Origin: Phallusia mammillata
Lineage: Eukaryota; Chordata; Ascidiacea; Phlebobranchia; Ascidiidae
Direction: 5' to 3'
DNA length: 64,000 nt
NCBI GenBank assembly: GCA_003260075.1
Contig: QLIY01000004.1
Location: 355,910 to 419,909 of the forward strand
A program made the position numbers and the translations under genes. Shown here piece after piece: positions 48,601-57,600 of this stretch (its first letter is position 1; each line of letters begins with the position of its first letter). Under the pieces are notes generated by a model. The model had not been told where the DNA came from and ran no database searches. It worked only from the letters and a program-made list of their open reading frames with translations.

Positions 48601-50475
48601 NNNNNNNNNNNNNNNNNNNNNNNNNNNNNNNNNNNNNNNNNNNNNNNNNNNNNNNNNNNNNNNNNNNNNNNNNNNNNNNNNNNNNNNNNNNNNNNNNNNN
48701 NNNNNNNNNNNNNNNNNNNNNNNNNNNNNNNNNNNNNNNNNNNNNNNNNNNNNNNNNNNNNNNNNNNNNNNNNNNNNNNNNNNNNNNNNNNNNNNNNNNN
48801 NNNNNNNNNNNNNTGTCACGTTCCGTTTTCACGGTTACGCAAAAGATTTGGGACTGACTATCGGAAGTTCTTTAACAACTAACGCTCGTGTACTCTGATC
48901 GGCAGCAAACCTCTTCTTTTACATTTATTCACGTCCAACCACAACCAACACAACCAAAAAACAACTATTCAGCACTACTTCGCAGTTATCTCTATCTTCT
49001 TCTCTGTTACGTTACGTTATATATTTATGGTTAGATAGGGGCGCTTATATATCACGCGTTTACAATTATTGAACGAAAAAAGGCGTTAATTCGCTGTGAC
49101 GATTTCCTTTAGATAAACAATGGTGATTGGCACCTCGTAACAGCGCGAACTGATAAATTGGCACATTAAACACAAACAAAAGAAGTGATGGTGTGAAACG
49201 GCCATTCGCAACAAAAAGGCTTGACCCACACAGTAAAACTCCAGCCGTTTTGGGATAACGTCGCTTGAGAACTGGGTGGCAGGATATTGTCATGGGGCGG
49301 TCTAGAATATTTGTGACAATAGTGTTGTTAAATCCCTAATCACAATGCCATCTATGATTTATTTTGTGATGTGTTTCAGATTGCTACGCTGGTTTCTCCG
49401 GTTTTCCGAAAAAGTTATGAAACGTTTGCTTCTCAATGATATGTACAATTTTGGTTGAGAAAAAAAGATGAAAATCAACTTACCGAATTCCGCTGTCCAG
49501 TTTAGAAATATATCTGATTCATTCCACGATGGGTAAGTTTCTTGTTTGTTTTTTGTCTCAACCGATACCGTAATTCCACATCGGGTACTGCTAAGTAAAT
49601 TTGCGGTGAGAGAATTTACCCGCATCTCATTGCCGTACAAATTCAAGGTAACGTTAATGGAGTTTTCTCCGTAACATTTGTCATAAGGAATCCAGAACGT
49701 TCGCGGCGAGGTTGTGTGTCCCGCGAAAGGTCCGACTTGTATAGTCCCGCTTAATTCTACAATGTTCTTGTTTGAAATTTTCGTTTATGATCCTCATGCA
49801 AAATGAACATGGCTTACCTTCAGGTAGCTGTGATGTGGTTGAAGCCGTTGTGTAACTGGTGTTGTTGTTTTTCGAATCTTAGAGAGAAAAAATTTGTTTA
49901 TTAAATCTTTAACGAACGATTTTGTTGTTAAAGTTTTGTCACATGTGAGAGTCGCAGCGAGTTGCTTTTTTGCCAAACGACAGTTTTTTCCTGTTAAGAT
50001 TTATTGTACAATCATTAAATGGAATACTTACCATAATATGCGCTCCAACTGATTGTTGGTCCATCAGCTGACCACCAACGGTGTTGAAGTATATCGGTCA
50101 TCCCGCCATAAACTTCCAGTGTAAACCCACAGTTATCACGACTTACAACTTTGTTTGTAAATGTAATGTTATCTGCTAATGTCTCACTTCGTTCCATTCC
50201 AATCACAAAACGGTCTGGAGGGTTTTGCAAACAAGGCGATTGGTTGTATTTGACGTAAAACGTTTGAGGGTGTGTTAAATGTCCAGAAAAGGTTTCGGTT
50301 TCAAAACAGCCTCTTGCAACTGAAGCTAAAATAGAAGGAAGGTTATAAACACAGTCGATTTGGGTGGTTTAATCCTATAATCAGTCGTATTTTACCAGTT
50401 GTACATACCATTTTGAGCTTCAGCCCGCAAGAAACTTGCTTCAAGGAATATCACAATTAATATCGTCCTTATCAT
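28341..50475 (-). CDS. aGPCR-1: giant lectin-rich adhesion GPCR, 47 exons
   Basis: I could join 47 GT-AG exons from a signal-peptide Met (MIRTILIVIF..., 50475) to a stop at 28341. The phase-consistent reading frame is 9105 bases, about 3034 residues, with no break. Order from the N-terminus: signal peptide, two H-type-lectin-like modules, six C-type lectin domains (CLECT) with five further H-lectin-like modules, Thr/Ser/Pro linkers, GAIN domain (about 376 residues), GPS, 7TM and a short tail. It is a class B2 adhesion receptor by GPS plus TM6 GLTWVFGF and TM5 MCWLHEYSLYYGF. Likely role: a cell-surface receptor binding glycans or glycoproteins in cis or trans; ligand unknown. Exon coordinates are in the block entries that follow. 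Introns carry an LTR element, a SINE and two hAT elements. Splice choices are manual; small exons are the least certain. Confidence 0.88.
28871..28970. repeat. GTACTCGGTATC-rich simple repeat
   Basis: Degenerate tandem units of the type GTACTCGGTAT(C) in the intron between the last two aGPCR-1 exons, ending about 30 bases before the exon at 29001. Single similar motifs (GTACTCGGTACCG) occur near 53946, so it may be dispersed with a transposon. Confidence 0.5.
30736..30873 (-). other. aGPCR-1 exon 41: GPS with degenerate cleavage site
   Basis: 46 codons with the GPS cysteines and tryptophan: CSVYQRADGKWVPNGC then CKCYRLASFSMIV. In cleavable receptors the site is His-Leu|Thr/Ser. Here it is Arg-Leu-Ala, so both catalytic positions are replaced while the disulfide frame is intact. 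Confidence 0.9.
31266..33324 (-). other. aGPCR-1 exons 34-40: GAIN domain
   Basis: Exons 33217-33324, 32949-33064, 32720-32875, 32446-32537, 32199-32316, 31618-32034 and 31266-31385. They align in order and mostly in exact length with the seven GAIN exons of aGPCR-2 (108/111, 116/116, 156/156, 92/98, 118/118, 417/213, 120/120). Conserved points include ITEP, PVRASFVFHSSPALFPA and the final beta strand segment NGSLQ before the GPS. The 417-base exon has a Thr/Pro-rich insertion absent from aGPCR-2. Confidence 0.85.
33391..35291 (-). other. aGPCR-1 exons 29-33: mucin-like Thr/Ser linkers
   Basis: Exons 35217-35291, 34561-34926, 34208-34321, 33511-34104 and 33391-33441, all phase 1-1. They encode about 400 residues dominated by Thr, Ser, Ala, Val and Glu with few hydrophobic clusters, likely O-glycosylated stalk. 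No fold is recognised. Confidence 0.8.
35571..36585 (-). other. aGPCR-1 lectin block 6: CLECT6 + H-lectin-like 7
   Basis: Exons 36421-36585 (CLECT first half, DKWYGCGPTEYF ... NATLAMVKS), 36035-36259 (second half, LWIGLFDLTETFSNFTWIDG ... GLVCER) and 35571-35822 (84-codon H-lectin-like module with RVWGFVLQITRTD). All are phase 1-1. The CLECT lacks EPN/QPD and WND calcium-site motifs. Confidence 0.85.
36798..38923 (-). other. aGPCR-1 exons 24-25: mucin linker with 24-residue repeats
   Basis: Exons 38798-38923 and 36798-37607. The 270-codon second exon is built on imperfect repeats of about 24 residues of the form TTTAPVTSVELVTTAEPDPT followed by TEMV or similar (72-bp tandem repeats in DNA). 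Rich in Thr, a strong candidate for dense O-glycosylation and for copy-number variation. The intron between the two exons holds a 978-bp hAT-type element. Confidence 0.85.
37660..38637. mobile_element. hAT-type element (978 bp) with 8-bp TSD
   Basis: The ends are CAGGGGTGGGCAAACTTTTC and the inverse of CAGGGGTGGGCAAACTACGG. Perfect 8-bp duplications TACTAGAC (37652-37659 and 38638-38645) flank it. The body near both ends is GGGCCGC-rich. No transposase frame. A second hAT-like terminus (TGCACCCCTG, near 38080-38090) inside suggests a nested or composite element. In an aGPCR-1 intron. Confidence 0.88.
39121..40113 (-). other. aGPCR-1 lectin block 5: CLECT5 + H-lectin-like 6
   Basis: Exons 39949-40113, 39598-39819 and 39121-39372. 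CLECT: EDKWYGCGPTEYLIY ... MWIGLIDPTGIGNSFMWIDG ... GLVCER. H-lectin-like: 252-base exon with CLSYAIGDIQVEV and HVWGFALNLTRTD. Exon lengths equal those of block 6 (165, 252), pointing to tandem module duplication. Confidence 0.85.
40627..40842. mobile_element. hAT-type MITE (216 bp)
   Basis: Termini CAGTGGTTCTCAAACTTTTT and the inverse of CAGTGGTTCTCAAACTCGG, flanked by 8-bp duplications differing at one base (GTCTAATG/GTGTAATG). Typical hAT ends, no coding capacity. In an aGPCR-1 intron. Confidence 0.9.
41184..42541 (-). other. aGPCR-1 lectin block 4: CLECT4 + H-lectin-like 5 + linker
   Basis: Exons 42377-42541, 41864-42094, 41498-41749 and linker 41184-41351. CLECT: EEKWYPCGLTEYLV ... AWIGLEDVTGTAENFMWVDG ... 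YVCQRQ. H-lectin-like: FWGFELNITRTDDRLDF with a 252-base exon. The linker is Thr/Ala/Pro-rich. All phase 1-1. Confidence 0.85.
42617..44448 (-). other. aGPCR-1 lectin block 3: CLECT3 + H-lectin-like 4 + linker
   Basis: Exons 44284-44448, 43313-43546, 42931-43182 and linker 42617-42775. CLECT: DKWYQCGLQEYLVH ... IWIGLKSASGNTQNFKWIDG ... GFVCQRQ. H-lectin-like: YDWGFEINLTRTDHRSDF. The intron between the two CLECT exons is long (737 bases) because it contains a SINE. Confidence 0.85.
44030..44240 (+). mobile_element. tRNA-derived SINE, copy 2 (5'-truncated)
   Basis: It begins inside the tRNA-like head (CGGAAAGACCACTGTCGTGA then B-box TTCGAATCCC) and continues through the same body as the copy at 15885-16055, including GCATTGCCACATGG and ATGCTTGGTGG. 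The A box is missing. It lies antisense to aGPCR-1 in an intron. Confidence 0.75.
44570..45550 (-). other. aGPCR-1 lectin block 2: CLECT2 without H-lectin module
   Basis: Exons 45389-45550, 44804-45040 and short linker 44570-44608. The first exon reads EKWYQFGHYEFLINEN: the N-terminal cysteine conserved in the other five CLECTs is Phe here. Second exon: PWIGLQDNTGTTTNFTWLDG ... GFICQRL. No H-lectin-like module follows, unlike the other CLECTs. Confidence 0.82.
45798..47317 (-). other. aGPCR-1 lectin block 1: CLECT1 + H-lectin-like 3
   Basis: Exons 47153-47317, 46676-46912, 46075-46320 and linker 45798-45821 (FQPPPPF). CLECT: EVWNQCGRNEFLIH ... AWIGLRNQGEDSNEFFWPDG ... GFICER. H-lectin-like: YYWGFDVLVIRMDS ... 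IKWAAYY, the module most like canonical H-type lectin strands. The 24-base linker exon is the least secure call. Confidence 0.82.
47723..49318. mobile_element. LTR element with near-identical 505-bp LTRs; interior is an assembly gap
   Basis: LTRs at 47723-48227 and 48814-49318 both run from TGTCAC to GTGACA and differ at one or two bases. Perfect 5-bp target duplications ATAGT lie at 47718-47722 and 49319-49323. The interior (48228-48813) is entirely N, so any gag/pol is unseen and the true length is unknown. TG...CA ends, 5-bp TSD and paired direct repeats identify an LTR retroelement. A 75-codon frame inside each LTR has no recognisable product. Inserted in an aGPCR-1 intron. Confidence 0.85.
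49484..50475 (-). other. aGPCR-1 N-terminus: signal peptide and H-lectin-like modules 1-2
   Basis: Exons 50409-50475 (signal peptide, Met then ILIVIFLEASFLRAEA), 50032-50325 (module 1, NCGFTLEVYGG ... ISWSAYY), linker 49818-49877, 49484-49756 (module 2, RCGITVSVETK ... LNWTAEF) and linker 47545-47571 (FVATPKPI). Modules 1-2 are longer and more divergent than modules 3-7. Confidence 0.82.
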
Positions 50476-51687
50476 TTTCTATGATTAGTTTTATTGTACA
50501 AACAATTTTTTTCCATATTCAATTCGCTTTAAACAATATTAAAATCTCAGTAATTCCCAAAATGCTACATAAGTTGTTATTGTATGTACTGCGGTGTAAA
50601 AAAAATTTGGTTTTACTGAACTCAAATAAGTTTTCTCTAAATATAAAACTGCCAAGAAAAAATAATGCAAGCTGTCAATCTTTTTTGTTCAAAATCAAAA
50701 GACAAAGTTTAGCTTCCAACAAAATTTCCAAGCAAAACTGATTGTCAAGTATCTCTTTGTTTAAAATTGAAACCCCTGTGTTTTACACAAACCTACTGAC
50801 CTTTTAGTAATTTTACTTTTGTTTTTTTGGGTTTTGTGCGCATTTTAATGTGATTCATCGAGCACGGGTATCGATCGACGCGAAACTGAATTGTGACGTA
50901 AAGGAAGTGAAATAGGCAACTTTATTAATCTATTGTTTCGATTTTTTCGCTCAGCTAAGTCATAGTACCATTGACTTGGTCATTCCTGTGGCAGCTTTCA
51001 TCCCAACCTATATCCTGTAAAGTTGCTTAGTTGTGTTCATTGCACAACCAATACACACATCAAGTCTATGAACAATCTTTGCTCAGAACAGAAGTGTCGT
51101 ATGGTATAAATAAACGGCCTTGGTTATAAATGCAATTAATTAAAAATACAGTGTTAGACATTCCTAAGAGCATTTAAGTAGTGCTTCTTCAAATTTTCAT
51201 TTATGAAACTGATGACAAGTGTAATTTTTGTTTTAAGTAAGTGCAATAATTTTCGAATCCCTTCATTAGATCGCGCTACCAAAAAGCAGTGATTTCATCT
51301 GCATAAAATTTAATTATAGTTTTGCATCAGCAGAGCATGCATCACTCGATTTACGTGTTACCTTTATTGTGCGCATATGTATTTACAAAACAAAACACAA
51401 TGTAATACGTGCACGAAAACACTAATTGATTAGCTTTATATTTACACTATCGTATGGGCAATTTCATTCTCCGCGACCAATAACCTTGAGGCTATATCCA
51501 CTAAAATAAGACCATCTACTTCCCTTTTTTGTTCATGATTTTGCGCTATGAAAAATCTAATCTATGTATAAAAACCACAATCGCTTCTGTATACTGTACA
51601 AGCGTTCATTGCTCATTAAACACTAGCGCGACAAAAGTCTCTTTTAGTCTATTAAATGTCCATTCAGTCTTTAAAGTCTGATGAAAC
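50476..51687. other. Intergenic between aGPCR-2 stop and aGPCR-1 start
   Basis: About 1.2 kb with no coding feature. It must include the aGPCR-1 promoter and the aGPCR-2 3' UTR. No TATA box or other site could be assigned. Confidence 0.5.
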
Positions 51688-54600
51688 TTAAGCCTTTGCT
51701 TTGCTTGTGAGTCTGCTTGTTTCCATTTCAATGGATAAGGAGCCACTTCGTCTTGCCATTCGACAGGCAAGGCATGCGAGCAATGGTCCACACCACATCT
51801 TACGCACTCGCTCTTGGCGCACGCAGTTCAGCAGGAAGATAATAAATCCCTAAAAGACAAACAAACTTGTAGTTTTTGAACCTATTGTGGATTGAATTTG
51901 TTGGTTTGGGGTATCGAACAACACATACAGACTTTTTTTTATATTTTGTTATATTTCGAGTGACGATCCCTTACGTTAATCTCACAGCTTCGACCAAATC
52001 CTTATTACTGTTATTTTTCCGGTCACGTCTAAAACTGCGGGCCCACTGCATCCATTGCTTGCCGTTCAGATCTTGTCGAAATCAAACTTTAATGACATGT
52101 GACAGGCGTGTCCACGGCTTTATCAAGCCGGCCCGCAGTTTTTATACTTGCATGAGGCGGGCCAAGTGCTGGGCCTAGCGGGCCCGCAGTTTCAGACGTG
52201 ACCCTTATTTTTCGACTCAATTTGTTAACCAAAGGATGATGACCTTTGGATGTTTCATCGTTATGTCTTATTCTCATACTTGAGCTGAATTGAGGATTGT
52301 GAAAAACCACGACAATATTTCTTGAGAAGTCGTTGTGTCCGCTATAAGCATGAAAAATGCGAAGACCCAAGTCAGACCCATCATAAGGAAGATAGCCACA
52401 GCAACCAAAATCTCATCAAATGGGCTTCGGTCTTGGGCGGTGGATTGAATCTAAAAATGAAATTGCTGATTTATTTTTGTTGTCAGATAATATCAAAAAC
52501 AGGGTTTCTTTCGGTGGTTTACTTTGTCTGTCGAACCCCACTTTCTTTCCTATAACGCGTGTGGTCAGTTTATACCCCCCCTCGATTGGTTCCACTAACG
52601 TCTCCCTTCCAGTCGTGTTATGCTCACAGCGCGCCAAACATTTTCTGGTGAGCTCCTGTCACATAACGCTTTATAATATTGTGTAGCTGCAGCGCGTTTA
52701 ATTATGATCCACTAATTGTGCCATCCACTTTTTGCGCCCCATAACGTCTTCACGTTGCGCAGCTATTTCCAACTTGATGATTGTTCAATGCAATTGTGTC
52801 GGTATTTGTCCATAATACCGTGACATTGCATAACTACTGGCATATAATTTTTTGTTTTGTCATTTTTAAATGTTCGAGGTTTAATTTGCAGCTATCAGGA
52901 GATTTTGCTGGACAAGAGTAAAGCTACTACGAGTCACTAAAAACACAGTACTGTGATTTGACGAGAGCATTGTGGTGCTTGAACCATTTTACACACTATT
53001 TAATACAGCTTTCATAACACCCTAATGCCCACTTAAGATTCATGTGTCTATGTTCTTTATCACCTAAACTTACTTTTGATTTTTTGCAGGTTATATGATA
53101 GATCACCAAAACAAACATAATTATGTTGAATATGCACAAGATTCCAACGGGAAGCAGAAATCCGTAATATAAGGAGTTCCAGTGCAGCCAGCACATGTGA
53201 AATGCTTTATATGCTGATTCAAAGTATGGGTCGTCTAAAAAAAAGTTAGTTTTTTATCTGCTTTATTCGGTGCAAATTGTAAAAAAAATCTTAGTTTTAC
53301 CTGCTCGGTAGTTTTTCATGTCGTAAACGAAGATTGTTACTCCGGCGTTAACGCCTACGATCAGCAAAGGAGTCATGTACGACAAAAGGCATGGAATCGT
53401 ACTGGAAGAGTTACCTAAGCGCGCGACCTGACAACAAAAACAACTTATAAAAAATATAAAAGCCCCTTTTTCTAAGAATTTTTGAAACCATAGAATTAAT
53501 ATCATAAGACCTAATAAGAAACAGAGTTGTTTTCCAACAGCTCATCCATTTAATACCGTTTGCTTTTTGTGACACAATGTACTCACCCTTGACAAAGCCT
53601 TGTACAAATTATAAGCGTTTGCGCTCATCCAAAAGAAGGTCGCTAGCAAGAAATACTGTAGGAATGCAGTAAATAGGTAGCAGGCCACTCTGTCTCTTAC
53701 GAAACCAATTCCAGCGATGAACAGAACGTCCGCCAAGAGAAGGTTAAAACAAATGTTGAGTAGAAATACGGTTGGTTGTCGTTTGCGAAGTTCCCTGCAA
53801 AAAGATATATTGCAGACATAACATACAAATGTACTTGACGGCCACAAGCAGGCGTACAGATTTACAGACCCCTTGGTCATTTTTATTTGTCCGAATGGTG
53901 CGGTATGCCTGTGTTCATAGACACAAAAACCTGATGCGGATATGTACTCGGTACCGTCCTGGGTTCAAAACTCGTGAAAGAACTGGTTGTCGTTTATAGG
54001 GTTTTAAAATTATACGTTGTTTCTTCTTTCTATTTATTTGCGATCTAGCATTGCAGGTCTTAGCGTTTATTTACGTAATTTGACACAGCATGGGCCACTC
54101 TGACCATTCAGTTCACGAACCTATATATTTATGGTGGAGATAAGGGTAAGCTGCGTTCGCAAAGTGCACCAAGCTTTTAAAAGATCATGTGTCACTCTAT
54201 TTTGAGGGTAACAGTGCGAGGAAACGGTGTATGATGCTTCTCGGGCCGCAAACTTCTGTGAGCATCCGCTCATTATATTACTGTTGGGTATGTTGCAGTC
54301 AAGTACAGACCATTGCTCCTAATGCCGGAACATAAATTAGCAATTCTAGGTACCGGGTCCCGTAACCAATCGGTCCAAACTATACTGTTTCTTTGCCTTA
54401 CATGAAGGAGTGAACTATTCACAATAAAAAAGAATTGGTCAACGAAAACCCTGCTACGTTAATCCAATACTGACGCTGTGCAAACCACTATAAGCTACAG
54501 GCAAAAATCATTGAAGTGCTGCAACGTGGAAATACCAACCGTACATTCGACTTGTTAGTAATATACTTTTATAGTTAACATAACTTACCTGACGGCCAGA

Positions 54601-57600
54601 TAAACCCAAATCGTCATAATCAGGCCAAAAATGGACAGTGCCAATCCCACGTAGCTGACTATTCCAAGCTGGAACGTCGAAGGAAACACTTTCGAACTCT
54701 GCAACCAACATTTGCTTTTAGCAAACGCACAATTATACCATTGCGCCTTGGTGTGTTTAAAATATGCTCCACAAGTGTACATGGGTTTTAAAAACCTTAA
54801 GCCTATTCCATTTAGTATTTAGTCTTCATGGGTTTGTTGAAAACCTTACATTTACTGTAGGAATATTACAAACATCAATTCGAATGTTGGTGTTCTCGCA
54901 ATGCAAGGATTTTTGAACCGTTGAACTTATCTATAACTTTTTGTATGGCGAGAACGTGTTTTGATTAACTACGGCGGGTTCCGTTCACAGTTCGTAAACC
55001 TACCTTCAAGGTATACTGATAAGTTACTTATTAATTATGGGTTTACCAGGCACTTCCTTAGTAAACTGGCCTAAAGTCAGCTCAGTCTTCCTTCCTTTAT
55101 ACTGCTTACCACGATCATGGAGAAGCTCGCGAGTTTGTAGCACGTACACTGTGGAGGTGACGAGTTCTTGATTAACATACATCCGTTCGGCAACCACCTG
55201 CCGTCGGCTGTCTGATAGACGTTGCACTGTGTGCGGGTAACTGTGGTCTATAACACAAAGGTAATGTTGACCTAGAACTCCACTTGGGCCATTCTTTGTG
55301 CGCTTCCTTTTTTACGAAAGTTTGTGGTCAATCTATTGCTTGTTTTAATTTAAGAAATGTGGTGCTCCAAGATGCCAGGTTTTCAACCTTATTTCCTCAG
55401 GTTTGAAACACAAAATATACCCAAATTTGACACTATATACTCATAATCATCTTTGATCATAAAATTTACTAAACATTTCCATTTCACTGAACGAGTTTAA
55501 ATTTATCCCGATAAAGATTCTTTAACCCAGTGAATACGTAATTTGTGATAAATGTTCCTTGCGCTTTTGTTGGCATTTTACAACGACTCAGTAGTGGGTA
55601 ACGTATAATAAAACACCAATTTCTTTATGAACGATTAGGCTTGAAAGGGATATGATGAATGACTGTATGCTGGGTATTAAATCAATGTTGGGCTTAAAAA
55701 CACATTACTTACTTTTAATGTCCCGTTGTTGAAAGGCTTGCCCCCTTGCTTGACATTTACATAGGAGTACACGATTTGCACTCCTGTATTTGATGTAACT
55801 GGGGTATATCCTCTTATACTTATTGTCAACACCTGTAAAAAGACATGAGAATATTTATTTTAGGCGTAAATTTTGATGTATAAAGGGACTGACATCAAAG
55901 TGATTCGCTTTTACGCTTCTATTTTTGTTCATGGTGAACCGACCACTGTATTTCAATGCCCAAAGCTTCAATCAGTAGATGCCCTCGTGGGGTAATACTA
56001 AACGCGGTTTCAACCCTATATTCCTATAGTTTGTTCATTTCACCTGAAACACCTTTATTTCAGCGCTTTTTTTAATAATATAAAATGTTACAAGGCTCAT
56101 GAAGTTGTGTAAAGGGTATGGAGAGCAATTGTAAAACATGAAGCAATTGAACTATAACTTGCATTTAAGTTCTCATATTTGTTTCATATCCGGTAACTTT
56201 TTAAACTCTACTGTTCAAATTTACATTGACAGTTTAAAAAAAGCGAAATATATGGGTCCGATAAGTACTAAACAACAAACAAATACACAAAGCACCAAAT
56301 GCAGCAAGTAGGAAATATTATAACAAAATACTTTTTAATACACGATGGTTGTTTCTAATCGTTGTTATGTACCCCCTAAGTTGTTGTACATATATTTTTT
56401 GGAAACTATTAATAAAAGCGTAACGTTAGCGTCACAGCTGTTTGATAATCCGGGAAGTCTTAATTGCACGTCAGACACACAATGAACGAAAACAAACCAA
56501 AACATCACATGAATCTCATTTCCGTGCGTTACAGCCTATTAAAATTTAGGAGTAAACGGGAAGAAGTTTTGCTCGATCCGTGACGAAAACCACCTCCATA
56601 ATTTACACTAAATAGACTTTATAGGAATATTTTGTTAAGTTTCGTCCATTATTATCAGTCCGTTTGTGCGGATTAATAGGATACCGCACACAAATTTTCA
56701 CCAGCTAATAAACAGAGTGTTAAAGCTTTTCGTAATCGTTTTTTCACACAGAATAACGTGGAATGTGTAGCACAATCTTGCTATTTCATGTGAAGTAAAC
56801 CAGCTTACCCCCTACAATCGTGACCAGTACATTATCAAACTTGAGTTTCTTGTGAATTGTTACAACTGTTTGCTTTCAGAAATGTTTTGGTAATTGTTTG
56901 TCAAAACAGGACGCCCAAACATACGTTGCAAATAACTTTAGTTTTAAATACATTATTGTCTCACAAAATTAGGTTGTTGGACTGCCGGGAAGAGTGCCGT
57001 CGAGGAATGGTAAACGAACGAAGTCCGAACTGGAGTAGATTGGTTTTTGGCGGCTTCATCCAACAATTTTCCTGGCACAGTTGCGGCAAACGGTGAGACC
57101 ATGGTTTTGTTTGTGACCCTGACTACTGAGAAATTGGCTGAATTGTACCCAGAGGTAGTTTTGTTGGGCTCGTTGATCTACAAAGGTTTTTCATAAGTTG
57201 CGGTTGATCATGTTTGTTTATTGTGTCGTTTTAGCACTTACCTGAAGCGTGGTGGTTGCTGTCGAAAGGGTAACGTTTGTTGCGTTGTTTGGCAAAGCCA
57301 CACGATTGGCAAACGTAGTTATAAATGACACGATGTTTTGTGTTTCTTGAACTTGTTTGCTGCAATCAACAAAACAGGCAAGAGCCAGTCGTGTTATTTG
57401 TCACTTGCACTTCGCTTCCTATGAGAGGTTAGCTTCGCGGTATAAACTGTACTTGCGACTTTATGTGCAAACTAAACAAAGAACCGTTACAACCTCTTAA
57501 TGAAAGAAACTTTGATAACTCGTTCTGTCGATTTTGTAATTCCCTACCACAAAGAGATTCATAAGGCTTTGCTATGCCCTAATGTTATTGTGTCAATACT

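Noticed and set aside
48174..48857. Long open frames across the N run
   Set aside because: They exist only because N translates without stops.
49066..49293. 75-codon frame repeated in both LTRs
   Set aside because: No similarity or coding character; present only because the LTRs are duplicated.
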